Source: Hyphomicrobium nitrativorans NL23
GTDB taxonomy: Bacteria; Pseudomonadota; Alphaproteobacteria; Rhizobiales; Hyphomicrobiaceae
Assembly: GCF_000503895.1 (NCBI RefSeq)
Contig: NC_022997.1
Location: forward strand, 2,004,501-2,068,500
Reading direction: 5' to 3'
Length of the DNA stretch: 64,000 nucleotides
The notes under the pieces are model-generated. The model did no database searches. It had not been told where the DNA came from and worked only from the letters and a program-made list of their open reading frames with translations. The translations under genes and the position numbers were made by a program. Below are positions 25,842 to 36,283 of this stretch, one piece after another (the first letter of the stretch is position 1; every line of letters starts with the position of its first letter).

Positions 25842-26282
25842 ATGTCGCTCAATCTCGTGAAGCTCTGTGTCGGCGCCGCCTCCGTCGAGGATCTCGCGTC
25901 CTGGCAGAAGGGGCGGCTTGCCGAACAGAAAGCCCGCGGCGAGGCTATGCGGATCTTTCATGCGACCTTCCAAATGCCCAAGCGGCAGGCCGAACTGCTC
26001 GACGGCGGCTCGCTCTACTGGGTGATCAAGGGCGTGATCCAGGTGCGCCAGCGCGTCGTCGGCTTCGATGAGGGCACGCGAGAGGACGGCTCGTCCTGCT
26101 GCCTGATCCTTCTCGACACGGCGCTCGTTCCGGTGCGGCCGGTTCCGCGGCGTGCCTTTCAGGGCTGGCGCTATCTCACGGCGGACGATGCGCCGAAGGA
26201 TCTCGGCCACGGGCCCGGTGGAGACCTTGCATCGTTTCCGCCCAAGCTGCGCCAGGAGCTGTTAGAGCTTTGCCTGATCTGA
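25842..26282 (+). CDS. DUF1489 family protein
   Basis: 146 residues from the ATG at 25842 (CGGAGA upstream). It begins MSLNLVKLCVGAASVEDL and includes TFQMPKRQAELLDGGSLYWV, IKGVIQVRQRV and FQGWRYLTADDAPKDLG, the usual DUF1489 pattern. Function unknown; cytosolic. Only 22 bp separate it from the aminotransferase gene, so they probably form an operon. Confidence 0.85.
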   Translation: MSLNLVKLCVGAASVEDLASWQKGRLAEQKARGEAMRIFHATFQMPKRQAELLDGGSLYWVIKGVIQVRQRVVGFDEGTREDGSSCCLILLDTALVPVRPVPRRAFQGWRYLTADDAPKDLGHGPGGDLASFPPKLRQELLELCLI

Positions 26283-26304
26283 CCGCAATTTTCCCGAGGC
26301 TGTG

Positions 26305-27426
26305 ATGGGACGACCGACGCTGACGCGCATCGTGCGGGATTTGCCGGCGCTCGTGCCGTTCGTCGGTCCCGAAGCGCAGGAGCGCGCGCGGGGGCGGCCG
26401 TTCGTGCTCCGGCTCGGTGCGAACGAGAACGTGTTCGGGCCGAGCCCCAAGGCGATCGGGGCGATGATCGAAGCTGCGCCTCAGAACTGGATGTATTCCG
26501 ATCCCGAGAACCACGATCTGCGGGAGGCGATTGCTGCCCATCACCGCGTCCCGGCCGATTGCGTCGTCGTTGGGGAGGGCATCGACGGGTTGCTCGGCCT
26601 TGCCGTCAAGGTGGCGGCGGATCCAGGGACGGTCGTCGTCACGTCGGACGGGGCGTATCCGACCTTTAATTTCCACGTGGCGGCGCAGGGGGCGCGCCTC
26701 GTCAAGGTGCCGTATTGTGACGACCGGGAGGATCTCGACGCGCTTTTGGATGCGGCCCGCCGCCGCGAAGCGCGTGTGCTCTACGTTTCGAACCCCGACA
26801 ATCCCATGGGCTCGTGGTGGCCGGCCGCCGATCTGGAGCGGCTGATCGCGGCGCTGCCGGATGGCGTTCTCCTGCTTCTCGACGAAGCCTATTGCGACAC
26901 GGCACCGCCCGACGCCGTGCCTGCCATCGATATTTCCAATCCGCAAGTGCTGCGGCTGCGTACTTTCTCCAAGGCCTATGGGCTTGCGGGAGCGCGGATC
27001 GGGTATGCCGTCGGATCGCCGGATCTCATTTGCCAGTTCGACAAGGTACGGAACCATTACGGCATCAACCGCGTCGGACAGATCGGTGCCCTGGCGGCGA
27101 TGCAGGATCAACCCTATCTTGTGGAGGTCGTTCGTCATATCGTGAATGCTCGCGAGCGGATCGCGGACATCGCACGGAGTTCAGGACTGGTGCCGCTTCC
27201 GTCGGGCGCCAACTTCGTCACCATCGACTGCGGTGCCGATGGCGCGTTCGCGAAAGCAGTTCTCGATGCGCTTCTGGAACGGGACGTGTTCGCGAGAAAG
27301 CCGGGTGTCGCTCCGCTGGACCGCTGTATTCGGGTCTCGTGCGGGCGGGACGAGGATCTCGGCATCTTCGGCCGTATCCTTCCGGAGGCGCTGGACGCGG
27401 CCCGCAACCGCGTTGCCTCCGCGTAA
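26305..27426 (+). CDS. PLP-dependent aminotransferase, HisC-like
   Basis: 373 residues from ATG 26305. Fold-type I aminotransferase of the HisC/aromatic subgroup: LRLGANENVFGPSPKA at the start, YVSNPDNPMG, LLLDEAYCD, and TFSKAYGLAGARIGYAVG with Lys223 as the PLP Schiff-base residue; RVSCGRDEDL near the end holds the carboxylate-binding Arg. It transfers an amino group between glutamate and an imidazole or aromatic keto acid. There are no his genes beside it, so histidine synthesis is not assured. Confidence 0.88.
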   Translation: MGRPTLTRIVRDLPALVPFVGPEAQERARGRPFVLRLGANENVFGPSPKAIGAMIEAAPQNWMYSDPENHDLREAIAAHHRVPADCVVVGEGIDGLLGLAVKVAADPGTVVVTSDGAYPTFNFHVAAQGARLVKVPYCDDREDLDALLDAARRREARVLYVSNPDNPMGSWWPAADLERLIAALPDGVLLLLDEAYCDTAPPDAVPAIDISNPQVLRLRTFSKAYGLAGARIGYAVGSPDLICQFDKVRNHYGINRVGQIGALAAMQDQPYLVEVVRHIVNARERIADIARSSGLVPLPSGANFVTIDCGADGAFAKAVLDALLERDVFARKPGVAPLDRCIRVSCGRDEDLGIFGRILPEALDAARNRVASA

Positions 27427-27569
27427 GGTCCGCAAAGCCGTACGTGTACGTCATCGAATTGCGCTAAGATGGTCGCAACGCCTGATTCACGACATCGATG
27501 ATCACGAGATCTAAGCTGGCCGGACGCGCGTATGCGTGTGGAGGCCGAAAAAACTGGAAAGGGAGTCCG

Positions 27570-27965
27570 ATGAAAAGTGCCCTCTGGGGGACGATCCTCT
27601 CTTCGCTCTGGCTCGCAACGTTTGCGATGCCGGCTTCTTCGGCCGATTCACTCCGCGGGGCCTGGCGCGGGAGCGGCACGGTGACGTTTTCTAACGGTTC
27701 ACAGGAACGCGCGACCTGCCGCGCAAACTTCAAGCCGAGCGGGCAGAACGCTTATGACGCGACCGCATCGTGCTCGTCTCAGACTGGCACCGTCACTCAG
27801 GAAGCGTTCGTGCGCGGCCGCGGCAACCGCTATCGCGGTACCTTCTACAATCCCGAGTTCGATGCCACCGGCAACATCCAGCTTAATCTCTCCGGCGGCA
27901 GCATGGTGGCGCGGCTGACGAGCAACCATGGAACGGCGGTGATCCGGCTCTCCCGCGCGCGGTAA
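27570..27965 (+). CDS. Small exported beta-rich protein
   Basis: 131 residues from ATG 27570, with GGGAG upstream. Signal peptide to about SSA-DS. The mature part has GAWRGSGTVTFSNGSQERAT, CRANFKPSG, YDATASCSSQTG and RYRGTFYNPEFDATGNIQL, suggesting a small beta-barrel-like domain with one disulphide. Function unknown. Convergent with the DUF4846 gene, 17 bp apart. Confidence 0.72.
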   Translation: MKSALWGTILSSLWLATFAMPASSADSLRGAWRGSGTVTFSNGSQERATCRANFKPSGQNAYDATASCSSQTGTVTQEAFVRGRGNRYRGTFYNPEFDATGNIQLNLSGGSMVARLTSNHGTAVIRLSRAR

Positions 27966-27982
27966 GAGCGGCAGCGTCGCGA

Positions 27983-28789
27983 TTACGGCCAGCGGCGGAG
28001 CTGAGTGCGAGGGAACGTCCATTCCGGTGTGACCAGCGTTTCGCCCATCGCGGCCGAATACCAGGGCGATCCGTCTTCGGCGGCCGGGTTCTTGAGCACG
28101 TGGATGTCTTGCGCGGGCATGTAGCTTTGCAAGAGCAGAAACCGCTTTTCGCCGGTCTCGCGGTTTTCGGCCATGTCGGCCACGAGAACCGCGTGTCCCG
28201 GGAAGCCTCCTCGGATGAAGACGTCGCCAATTTCCATCTCTTCGATGGCGACGGGCTTCAGCTCGCGTTCGAGAGAGTAGGTGCCTGCGTAAGCGAACAC
28301 ATAATTCAGGTAGCGGCGCAGACCCGGGTAATCTGTGCGCTTGGCGCGGTTGACGAAGATCAGCCGCTTGCCCTTGGTGTCGTTGAACGCGATCTCCTTG
28401 TCGCGCCGCGCGCTGTAGAGCCATTCGGCGCGCAGGCGCATGATTGCGTCGGCGCATTGCTGCAGGTCGCGCTCGCCCACGTCGATGTCGATGACGTCGC
28501 TATGTACATCCTGGCGCCATTTCGGCTTGCCGGTGTGGGTCAGGACGGGGGCGCCTTCGGGCTTCATCGGCAGTCCGCGCAGCCAATGGGCGAAGCTGCC
28601 GCTTTCGGCCCGTCTCCGCGTAAATCCGGCGGGCGGTGCGATGCGTGACGACAGCGGCGTCGATGCACGTTTTTCCGACGTCCAGCCGTAGGTCGGGCGC
28701 GCCTCGGCGGCGGGGGCATAGAGGGCTGCAAGGGAAAGCGCGATCGAGGCGGCCGCTTGCATCGCGCGGGTGCGGAAGGTCTGTGTCAT
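27983..28789 (-). CDS. DUF4846 family exported protein
   Basis: 268 residues from the ATG at 28789 (AAAGG upstream). A signal peptide (about 1-31, ending AEA-RP) is followed by GFTRRRAESGSFAHWLRGLP, DVIDIDVGERDLQQCADAIM, RYLNYVFAYAGTYSLERELK and GDVFIRGGFPGHAVLVADMA, then LLLQSYMPAQDIHVLKNP. These are the conserved blocks of DUF4846, whose function is unknown; the conserved His and Cys suggest an enzyme. A minus-strand terminator lies ~100 bp upstream of its start. Confidence 0.85.
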   Translation of the reverse strand: MTQTFRTRAMQAAASIALSLAALYAPAAEARPTYGWTSEKRASTPLSSRIAPPAGFTRRRAESGSFAHWLRGLPMKPEGAPVLTHTGKPKWRQDVHSDVIDIDVGERDLQQCADAIMRLRAEWLYSARRDKEIAFNDTKGKRLIFVNRAKRTDYPGLRRYLNYVFAYAGTYSLERELKPVAIEEMEIGDVFIRGGFPGHAVLVADMAENRETGEKRFLLLQSYMPAQDIHVLKNPAAEDGSPWYSAAMGETLVTPEWTFPRTQLRRWP

Positions 28790-28886
28790 GGGCCTTTCGC
28801 TCGCACGCAATCGTGGCATGGCCGCGACGGTCGGTAGCGGGCGGGCACGCGCGTATCAGGCCGCGTGCAGATTGCTCCAAAAAGTT

Positions 28887-28923
28887 GCGAGCCCGCCGGA
28901 GGAGGTGTCCGGGACGGGCTCGC
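28887..28923 (-). terminator. Strong minus-strand terminator with no obvious gene before it
   Basis: GCGAGCCCG (28887-28895) pairs with CGGGCTCGC (28915-28923), with an inner CCGGA/TCCGG stem. On the minus strand it is followed by AAC and T5. The next supported gene in that direction is glnA-side and unrelated, so it ends an unidentified transcript or acts as a leader attenuator of the DUF4846 gene. Confidence 0.7.
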
Positions 28924-29618
28924 GAGATCAACGATGAGGACCAATGAGATTTTCTGGGCGGTGGCGCTGTCGTCCCGTCGCTCAATCCGAAGGTGTCCCG
29001 GTGTCGGGATGCGGTTTCGGTGTTCGGATCGGGGTGCGCACCGCCGTTCTGTCCAAGTCGTTAGATCTTAGATTTCGCGGGTTCTTGAAAAAGCTGCGGC
29101 GAGTTGATGGCGCTGTCGGTCGCCTGGGTTCGCTTGGGGCGGCTCGGATCGGGCTCCGTGAGACGATCCAGCTTCGATCCCCTGGGGCTGATTTGACGGC
29201 CCTAAATGCACGTTCCGGCGACCGATCCTCGGTCTCGCCTGGGCGTCTGCACGCGAACGCACGACTATTCAAACGCGATTCAAGCTCAATCGCAGTTTCC
29301 TTCAAGTCTCCACGCATAAAATCGAATTGTTTGTCTCGCGCCGCTCGCCGACAACCGGCGTTATCGAGCAATCCCGGTCTCGACCGAGCGGCTAATACTG
29401 ATCCGGTGGCCACATTTTCTTAGACCTCCTTCCAGTGAAGTGCGTGAAGTGTGCGCTCAATCCGCGGGGGTGTCAATTCACGAAGTATGTGCAAGTTGGA
29501 AGGGGCAGGGATAGTTAACCGAACGTTGACGGCCGGCTGCTTATGCTCATCCAAGATCCACGCGATCGATGTCGATTGCGCCAGCCTTCGGGCCCTCTTC
29601 CGGCCGGCGGAGTTTTCC
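28924..29618. other. ~700-bp region without a supported gene
   Basis: A 143-codon open frame on the minus strand (28982-29413) lacks a convincing ribosome site, family match or normal composition. Part of the region is AT-richer than its surroundings. The terminator at 28887-28923 suggests that a minus-strand RNA starts somewhere here. Confidence 0.35.
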
Positions 29619-29927
29619 ATGAGATCGGCACTCGGCTTTTTCTCGCTGCTCGCGTTCGGCGTTCTCGGCGCGGGCGTTCTCACCGTCGTCGGCACGGCGG
29701 AAGGAGATGCTGCGATTGCGGAGCTTCTTGGTGTGCGTGACGGAGAGGGGTTGCATCCGGGCTCGCTCTTCGTCGGCCTCGTGCTTGGCGTGGTGCTCTC
29801 GGCGCTTGCGCGCGTGTCATGGACCGAGTTGCCGCGCCGGTTCGTCGCCTGGCTGCTCAGTCACGAGCGCATCTTCTTTCGCCTGGGTCTCGTCGGCGTC
29901 TTTCTCGGCATTCTCGTCTTCTACTGA
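29619..29927 (+). CDS. Small membrane protein of unknown function
   Basis: 102 residues from the ATG at 29619 with GGAG about ten bases upstream. Three hydrophobic segments: FFSLLAFGVLGAGVLTVVG, SLFVGLVLGVVLSALARV and FFRLGLVGVFLGILVFY. No family recognised. It is convergent with glnA and ends just before its terminator. Confidence 0.65.
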   Translation: MRSALGFFSLLAFGVLGAGVLTVVGTAEGDAAIAELLGVRDGEGLHPGSLFVGLVLGVVLSALARVSWTELPRRFVAWLLSHERIFFRLGLVGVFLGILVFY

Positions 29928-29954
29928 GCTTCACGCTCTCTTTTGCGAGACATG

Positions 29955-29981
29955 AAAAAGGCCCGGCATCGCGGCCGGGCC
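29955..29981 (-). terminator. Terminator of glnA
   Basis: GGCCCGGC (29960-29967) and GCCGGGCC (29974-29981) form the stem; on the minus strand it is followed by T5. It lies ~35 bp past the glnA stop. Confidence 0.85.
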
Positions 29982-30013
29982 TTCTCCCATCTTCTTAAAT
30001 CGAACGACGTCGA

Positions 30014-31420
30014 TCAGACAGAGTAGTACATGTCGTACTCGACCGGATGCGGCGTCATCTCGTAGCGCATGTTCTCGCTCATGCGCAGCTCGATATAGGC
30101 GTCGATCATGTCGTCGGTCATGACGCCACCGGCCTTCAGGAAGGCGCGGTCGGCGTCGAGTGCTGCGAGCGCTTCGCGCAGGCTGCCCGCGACGGTCGGA
30201 ATCTCGGCGAGTTCTGCGGGCGGCAGATCGTAGAGGTTCTTGTCCATCGGGTCGCCAGGATGGATCTTGTTCTGGATGCCGTCGAGGCCCGCCATGAGCA
30301 GCGCCGTGAAGGCGAGGTAGGGGTTCGCGCCCGGATCCGGGAAGCGGACTTCGATGCGCTTGCCCTTCGGGCTCGTCACGACCGGAATACGGCAGGACGC
30401 CGAACGGTTGCGGGCGGAGTATGCCAGCAGCACGGGCGCCTCATAGCCCGGCACGAGACGCTTGTAGGAGTTCGTCAGCGGGTTCGTGAACGCGTTGATG
30501 GCTTTGGCGTGCTTCAGGATACCGCCGATATAGAACAGGCACGATTCCGAAAGATCGGCGTATTTGTTGCCTGCAAACGTCGGTTCGCCGTTCTTCCAGA
30601 TCGACTGATGAACGTGCATGCCCGAGCCGTTGTCGCCGTAGACGGGCTTCGGCATGAAGGTCGCCGACTTGCCGTACGCCTGCGAAACCTGGTGCACGAC
30701 GTATTTGTAGATCTGGAGATGGTCGGCCATCGTGATCATCTCGCCGAACTTGATGCCAAGCTCGTGCTGGGCGGAGGCCACCTCGTGGTGATGCTTCTCG
30801 ACGACGACGCCCATCTCGGTGAGGACCGAGAGCATTTCGGAACGGATGTCCTGGCAGCTGTCGATCGGTGGCACGGGGAAGTAGCCGCCCTTCATGCGCG
30901 GACGGTGGCCGAGGTTGCCCATCTCGTACTCGGTGGCCGAGTTCGTGGGCAGCTCGGAGCTATCGACCTTGAAGCCGACGTTGTACGGATCGACCGAGAA
31001 CTTGACGTCGTCGAAGATGAAGAATTCAGCTTCCGGGCCGAAATAGACTTTGTCGCCGATTCCGAGGGAGGCCATGTAAGCCTCGGCCTTCTTGGCGATG
31101 GAGCGCGGGTCGCGCTCGTAGGGCTGGCCCGTCAGCGGCTCGATCACGTCGCAGAAGACGGCGAGCGTGGTCTGAGCGAAGAACGGATCGATGTGAGCCG
31201 ATACGGGATCGGGCTTCAGGAACATGTCCGAGCTTTCGATACCCTTCCAACCGGCAATCGACGATCCGTCGAACGCGTAGCCTTCGAACATGTCGGCATC
31301 GACGCAGCTTACGTCGGCCGTCACGTGCTGCATCTTGCCCTTCGTGTCGGTGAAGCGAAGGTCGACGAACTTGACGTCCTTGTCCTTGATCAGCTGCAGG
31401 ACATCGTTGACCGTTGTCAT
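30014..31420 (-). CDS. glnA: Glutamine synthetase type I
   Basis: 468 residues from the ATG at 31420 (GGGGAG upstream; a codon 6 bases earlier is less well placed). GSI-beta features: [37 protein letters not shown] and Tyr397 in [14 protein letters not shown], the site adenylylated by GlnE. It forms a cytosolic dodecamer that makes glutamine from glutamate, ammonia and ATP. It follows glnB by 60 bp, so both are likely read from the glnB promoter. This is the normal alphaproteobacterial order. Confidence 0.98.
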   Translation of the reverse strand: MTTVNDVLQLIKDKDVKFVDLRFTDTKGKMQHVTADVSCVDADMFEGYAFDGSSIAGWKGIESSDMFLKPDPVSAHIDPFFAQTTLAVFCDVIEPLTGQPYERDPRSIAKKAEAYMASLGIGDKVYFGPEAEFFIFDDVKFSVDPYNVGFKVDSSELPTNSATEYEMGNLGHRPRMKGGYFPVPPIDSCQDIRSEMLSVLTEMGVVVEKHHHEVASAQHELGIKFGEMITMADHLQIYKYVVHQVSQAYGKSATFMPKPVYGDNGSGMHVHQSIWKNGEPTFAGNKYADLSESCLFYIGGILKHAKAINAFTNPLTNSYKRLVPGYEAPVLLAYSARNRSASCRIPVVTSPKGKRIEVRFPDPGANPYLAFTALLMAGLDGIQNKIHPGDPMDKNLYDLPPAELAEIPTVAGSLREALAALDADRAFLKAGGVMTDDMIDAYIELRMSENMRYEMTPHPVEYDMYYSV

Positions 31421-31479
31421 AAACACTCCCCTTTGAGATTAGGATGTTGCGCTAGATTGCCGGGCCGCCGCAGGCCCGA

Positions 31480-31824
<345 letters not shown>

Positions 31825-31876
31825 TTATCCTCCGCCGGTTCCGGCGCAAATCTGATGTGCCGGAGCGGCCATCGGA

Positions 31877-31894
31877 TTGCACGGGGTATGCCAA
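31877..31894 (-). promoter_or_regulatory. Candidate sigma-54 promoter of glnB-glnA
   Basis: On the minus strand TTGGCATACCCCGTGCAA has GG and GC dinucleotides ten bases apart, close to the TGGCAC-N5-TTGC consensus. It lies about 60 bases before the glnB ATG. No clear NtrC site was found by eye upstream. Confidence 0.55.
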
Positions 31895-32177
31895 GCCGTT
31901 TGAAATGAAAATATCGTTTAATTTTCAGACGATTAGTCTGAGGCTGCCTTTCCGGCAGGCACTTTCTCCCGTTTGAATAGCCTAAAATGTGGGCTTTATG
32001 ATCGCTTTTTGTGCAGGCCTCGGCGGCAGGGCGACGTCCGCCGCGGCTGGCTTGCGCCTTCCCGCGGTTATCGCGGCATGGCGTTTCCCGCGCGACTTTC
32101 CTTCCCGCACCACCCGGCGGAAGGGTAGGGTGGGGCATAAAAAACGACGGCTCGCAGGACGTGCGGGGAGGACGCGG

Positions 32178-33683
32178 GTGACAAAAGAAACGGTTTGGAT
32201 CGAGGGCGGCGTGGATCTTCTTACGCCGCAAGACATGGCGCGTGCGGATGCGCTGGCGGTCGAGCGCGGTGTATCGAGCCTGACGCTCATGGAAGCGGCC
32301 GGGCGGGCCGTCGCGGATGCCGCGCGCCGTCTCGTTCCGCCGGGTTCGCGTGTTGCCGTGCTCTGCGGCCCCGGCAACAACGGCGGTGACGGGTTCGTCG
32401 CGGCCCGCTATCTGAAGCGCGCGTCCTACGACGTCCGTCTGTTCCTCCATGGCGAAGTTTCTCAACTCAAGGGCGATGCGGCGGAGATGGCGCGCCGCTT
32501 CGACGGGCCGGTGCGTCCGCTCGATCCGTTTCAGCTCGAAAGCCTGCATCTCGTCATCGACGCTCTGTTCGGTGCGGGCCTTACGCGCCCGCTCGATGGG
32601 CGTGCGGCAGAGGCCGTCGCGGCCGTGGTTGAGGCGGGCACGCCGGTGCTTGCGGTCGATGTGCCGAGCGGCCTCGACGGCGAAACCGGCGCGGTGGCCG
32701 GTCCCGTGTTCCGTGCCGTCGAAACGGTGACGTTCTTCCGCGCGAAGCCCGGCCACATGCTCTATCCGGGGCGCGGCTATTGCGGCACGGTGCGGGTTGC
32801 CGATATCGGGATTCCGCGCGCCGTGCTCGGCGAAATCGGGAGCGCCACCTTCCTCAATGCGCCGCCGCTCTGGCGCGAGGCTTACCGATGGCCTTCGGCC
32901 AATGGGCACAAATACACACGCGGGCATGCGCTCGTCGTGTCCGGCCCTGCGGAGGCGACGGGAGCTGCGCGGCTCGGTGCGCGGGGCGCGCTGAGGGCGG
33001 GCGCTGGGCTCGTCACGGTCGCAAGCCCGCTCGATGCGGTCGGCGTCAACGCCATGCATCTGACGGCGATCATGCTGCGCCCGTTCGAGGCGCCGGAGGG
33101 ACTCGCGAGCCTTCTCGAAGACACACGTAAGAATGCGGTGCTGTTGGGGCCGGGTGCGGGCTTGGGCGAAGCGACGCGCCGCCTGGTCGAGGCGGCGTTG
33201 CGGTCGCCTGCGGCGGTGGTGCTGGATGCGGATGCGCTGACCTCGTTTGCAGGAGATCTTTCGCGTCTCAAGGATGCGATGGCTTTGCGTCGTGCGCCTG
33301 TTGTCCTCACACCGCATGACGGAGAGTTCGAGCGGCTGTTCGGCCACGTGCCGGGGTCGCGGCTTGTGCGTGCACGGCACGCGGCAGACGAGAGCGGCGC
33401 CATCGTTCTGCTCAAGGGTGCGGACACCGTGATTGCCGAGCCCGGCGGGCGGGCTGCGATCACGGCCAATGCGCCGCCGTGGCTTGCGACGGCGGGCGCA
33501 GGCGACGTGCTCGGCGGCTTCGTGACCGGGCTTCTTGCGCAGGGCATGTCCGCCTTCGAGGCCACGGCGGCGGCTGCATGGCTTCACGGCGAAGCCGCAC
33601 GAGACTTCGGGCCGGGGTTGATCGCGGAGGATTTGCCGGACCGGCTTCCGCGCGTGCTTTCCCGTCTCTACGGCGAAGCTTAG
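32178..33683 (+). CDS. nnr: Bifunctional NAD(P)HX epimerase / dehydratase
   Basis: 501 residues from GTG 32178, chosen for the GGGGAGGA five bases before it. The N-terminal YjeF epimerase domain (about 1-215) has LMEAAGRAVADAA, CGPGNNGGDGFVAARYL and VDVPSGLDGETG. The C-terminal ADP/ATP-dependent dehydratase domain (about 230-495) has HKYTRGHALVVSG, LLGPGAGLG, VLTPHDGEFERLFG and NAPPWLATAGAGDVLGGFV with the catalytic Asp. Together they repair hydrated NAD(P)H. It is divergent from glnB. Confidence 0.95.
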   Translation: MTKETVWIEGGVDLLTPQDMARADALAVERGVSSLTLMEAAGRAVADAARRLVPPGSRVAVLCGPGNNGGDGFVAARYLKRASYDVRLFLHGEVSQLKGDAAEMARRFDGPVRPLDPFQLESLHLVIDALFGAGLTRPLDGRAAEAVAAVVEAGTPVLAVDVPSGLDGETGAVAGPVFRAVETVTFFRAKPGHMLYPGRGYCGTVRVADIGIPRAVLGEIGSATFLNAPPLWREAYRWPSANGHKYTRGHALVVSGPAEATGAARLGARGALRAGAGLVTVASPLDAVGVNAMHLTAIMLRPFEAPEGLASLLEDTRKNAVLLGPGAGLGEATRRLVEAALRSPAAVVLDADALTSFAGDLSRLKDAMALRRAPVVLTPHDGEFERLFGHVPGSRLVRARHAADESGAIVLLKGADTVIAEPGGRAAITANAPPWLATAGAGDVLGGFVTGLLAQGMSAFEATAAAAWLHGEAARDFGPGLIAEDLPDRLPRVLSRLYGEA

Positions 33684-33799
33684 TTTCGCGGTGTTCCGAT
33701 TCGGATGCGTGCGCTTGACCCGTCCGTAAGATTCAGGGGAAGATTCCGCGGTCCTGCCGCTCTATCATGGCATCTGGCCGGCCATGACCTGGAGGTTCG

Positions 33800-35534
33800 A
33801 TGATCCGCTCCGCTTGCGTCCGTGCTTGTCTCGCGCTTGCGCTCGCCGCTTACGGTCCGTCGCTCCACGCGGCGCCGACCGAGGAGATGCCGCGCGCGGA
33901 GGACGGTGCGCGTGCTCTCGTCCGCGGCGAGGCGCGCGAGGCCGTGGCGCGCTACACGGAAGCGCTTGCGGAAACCGGCCTTTCCAACGACCGGCGCGCG
34001 GCTATTTTGAACGACCGCGGCGTGGCGTACATCAAGCTCGGCGATACGCGCAAAGCGTTCGACGACTTCAACCTGGCCGTTCAGCTCTTTCCGGAATTCT
34101 CCGCCGTCTACAACAATCGCGGCAATCTGCTTCTGTCTCTCGGACTCGCGGGCGAAGCCGTGAAGGATTTCGACCGCGCCATCGTTCTCGCGCCGGGCTA
34201 TGCCGCCGCCTACAACAATCGCGCAGGCGCCTATATGCGGCTTGGCGAGCTGGACGAAGCGATTGCGGATTATACACAGGCGGTGCGTTTGCTGCCGGCT
34301 AATCCGGCGCCACTCAGCGGGCGTGGGCTCGCGCATCTCGCGCAGTTGCGTCCGCACGCGGCGATCCGCGACTTCACGCGCGCGGTGGCGGCCGATTCCC
34401 GCTTCGCCACCGCTTATCGCAACCGCGCCGAAGCCAAGCTCGAAGTGGAGCACTTCGAGGAAGCCATCGAGGATCTGTCGCGGGCCATCGCGTTCGATCC
34501 CGATCTCGCGGAAACGTACATCTTACGCGGCAAAGCCTATCTCGCGACGCGCAACGCCGTATCCGCGATCAAGGATTTTTCCAAGGCCATCGAACTCGCG
34601 CCCGGAAATGCCGCGGCTTATGCCGAGCGCGGTTTCGCGCACGGCGTTGCGCAGGCCTACGACGAGGCGATGGGCGATCTCAATCGCGCCATCGAAATCG
34701 ATCCGCGCTCGGCACTCGCGTTCGCGTACCGCGCCTATATCTACCGACAGAACGGACAGACGGACATCGCGGAGCGGGACATCGAGGTCGCGCAGAAACT
34801 CAACCCCGATACGCCGGAAGTTCACTGGGTCAAGGCCGAGATCTCCGAAAGCCAAGGCCAGGTCACGGATGCCATTCGCAACATCGAGCGGGCGCTGGAG
34901 CTTCGGCCAGGTTTTTATGCGGCCAATGAAACGTTGCAACGACTGGGCGGCGCTTCGTTGCTCTCCGACGAAACGGTGGTCAAGGGCGCGGGCGTGGACG
35001 ACTGGCGCGTGGTGAAGCGCGGGCAGCGTTTCTTCGCCGTTAACGATCAGTATCCGCGCGTCTCGGTTCCGCTCGAAATGATGGGCGAGGCTGCGCCACG
35101 GCTCATCAAATGGGAACTTAAAGAGGCGCCGTTTCGCGGCATCGGCGTGCTGCACTTCCATGGCGGCGCGGTGACGGCGCGGACGGGGTCGGCCGAGCTC
35201 GAACAGGCCGCCATCGTCGACGTGGAGCGTGGCCTGGTCGTCGCCATCGAACCGCACCGGCGAGGGCGAGCGTGTCGCGACCTGGACGTGGGAAGAGGGG
35301 CGGGTGACGGTCGCGAGTGTCGACGGCTCGACGGACTTACCGTTACGCTGCGCGCGCGCCGGCCCGCATCGCGCGCCGGCGAGCGGCGCTATACAACACG
35401 GCCACGAAGGGGGCGAGGCGTGGGCGCCGTGGAACACGCCGTTCGGTGCGTTCGGCGGTGCGCCATCCTCTCCGCCCAAGCGCGCGACGGCCAAGAAGAA
35501 GCCGAAGTCGTTTTTCGAACTCCTGTTCAACTGA
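33800..35534 (+). pseudogene. Exported TPR-repeat protein, C-terminal frameshift
   Basis: ATG 33800 follows GGAGG. A signal peptide (ending SLHA-AP) is followed by about nine to ten TPR units, for example AAAYNNRAGAYMRLGELDEA and AIKDFSKAIELAPGNAAAYA. After them a C-terminal domain has DWRVVKRGQRFFAVNDQYPR and GLVVAIEPHR. From about 35245-35262 the reading frame changes: the natural continuation GEGERVATWTWEEGRVTVAS and the end KKKPKSFFELLFN-stop (35534) lie one frame over, whereas the original frame runs on as Arg-rich sequence to 35767. One base appears to be in excess. TPR proteins mediate protein contacts; partner unknown. Confidence 0.75.
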
Positions 35535-35771
35535 TCCTTGCCGAAGCGCTCCTGTCGCAGCATGGGATCGCGAACCGTTCGGGCGCAGGTGTCCGACTCC
35601 GATCGTGGATCATGCGTCGGCGCGGCAGGCGGCGCTCGATGCCTTCGCACCCGTTAACGGATAGGGGACGGGTGGCAGATCCCGTCATATTGTCCGTTTA
35701 CGGCAACGATATCCTAACGCGATTGCGTTTCTCTTCGAACTCACGCTTCTCGTTTTGTGCGGAGTAGAGAG

Positions 35772-36197
35772 ATGCGCCTGACCTTCGTCGCGGCTGCTGT
35801 GCTTGCAGCGGCTGCGCTCGCCCCCACCGCGGCGTCTGCCGGCGTCCAAGCCCGTGTCAGCAAGAGCACGCAGACCATGAACGTCTATGTGCACGGGCAA
35901 CTGCGCCATAGCTGGCCCGTGTCGACGGGCCGAGGGCGCTATGCAACTCCTTCCGGATCGTTCCGTCCGCAGCGACTTGAGCGCCGCTGGTTTTCGACGA
36001 AATACAACAATGCGCCCATGCATTACGCGGTGTTCTACCACAAGGGCTATGCGATCCACGCCACGAACGAGGTGAACCGGCTGGGGCGCCCCGCGTCCCG
36101 GGGTTGCGTTCGGCTCTTGCCGCGCCATGCGTCCCAGTTTTTCGAGCTTGTGCGTGCCCATGGTTTCTCCCGGACGCGCATCACGATCGGGAATTAG
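35772..36197 (+). CDS. L,D-transpeptidase (YkuD), short form
   Basis: 141 residues from ATG 35772. Signal peptide (ending ASA-GV), then a YkuD domain almost at once: WPVSTGRGRYATPSGSF, YAIHATNEVNRLGRPASRGCVRL. His96 and Cys112 form the catalytic pair; the usual SHGC reads SRGC. These enzymes make 3-3 cross-links in peptidoglycan or attach proteins to it. A longer paralogue follows in the same direction 86 bp downstream. Confidence 0.92.
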   Translation: MRLTFVAAAVLAAAALAPTAASAGVQARVSKSTQTMNVYVHGQLRHSWPVSTGRGRYATPSGSFRPQRLERRWFSTKYNNAPMHYAVFYHKGYAIHATNEVNRLGRPASRGCVRLLPRHASQFFELVRAHGFSRTRITIGN

Positions 36198-36283
36198 GGA
36201 CATTTTCAAGCTCGTCTGGAACACCGGGCGATTGATGCTATCCAATTGAAATATCCGATTTTGTATTGCGTTGGAGTGTTGCG

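Noticed and set aside
28982-29413. 143-codon open frame on the minus strand
   Set aside because: No ribosome site, no recognisable motif, Arg/Pro-rich composition typical of out-of-frame GC-rich DNA. An RNA ending at 28887 remains possible.
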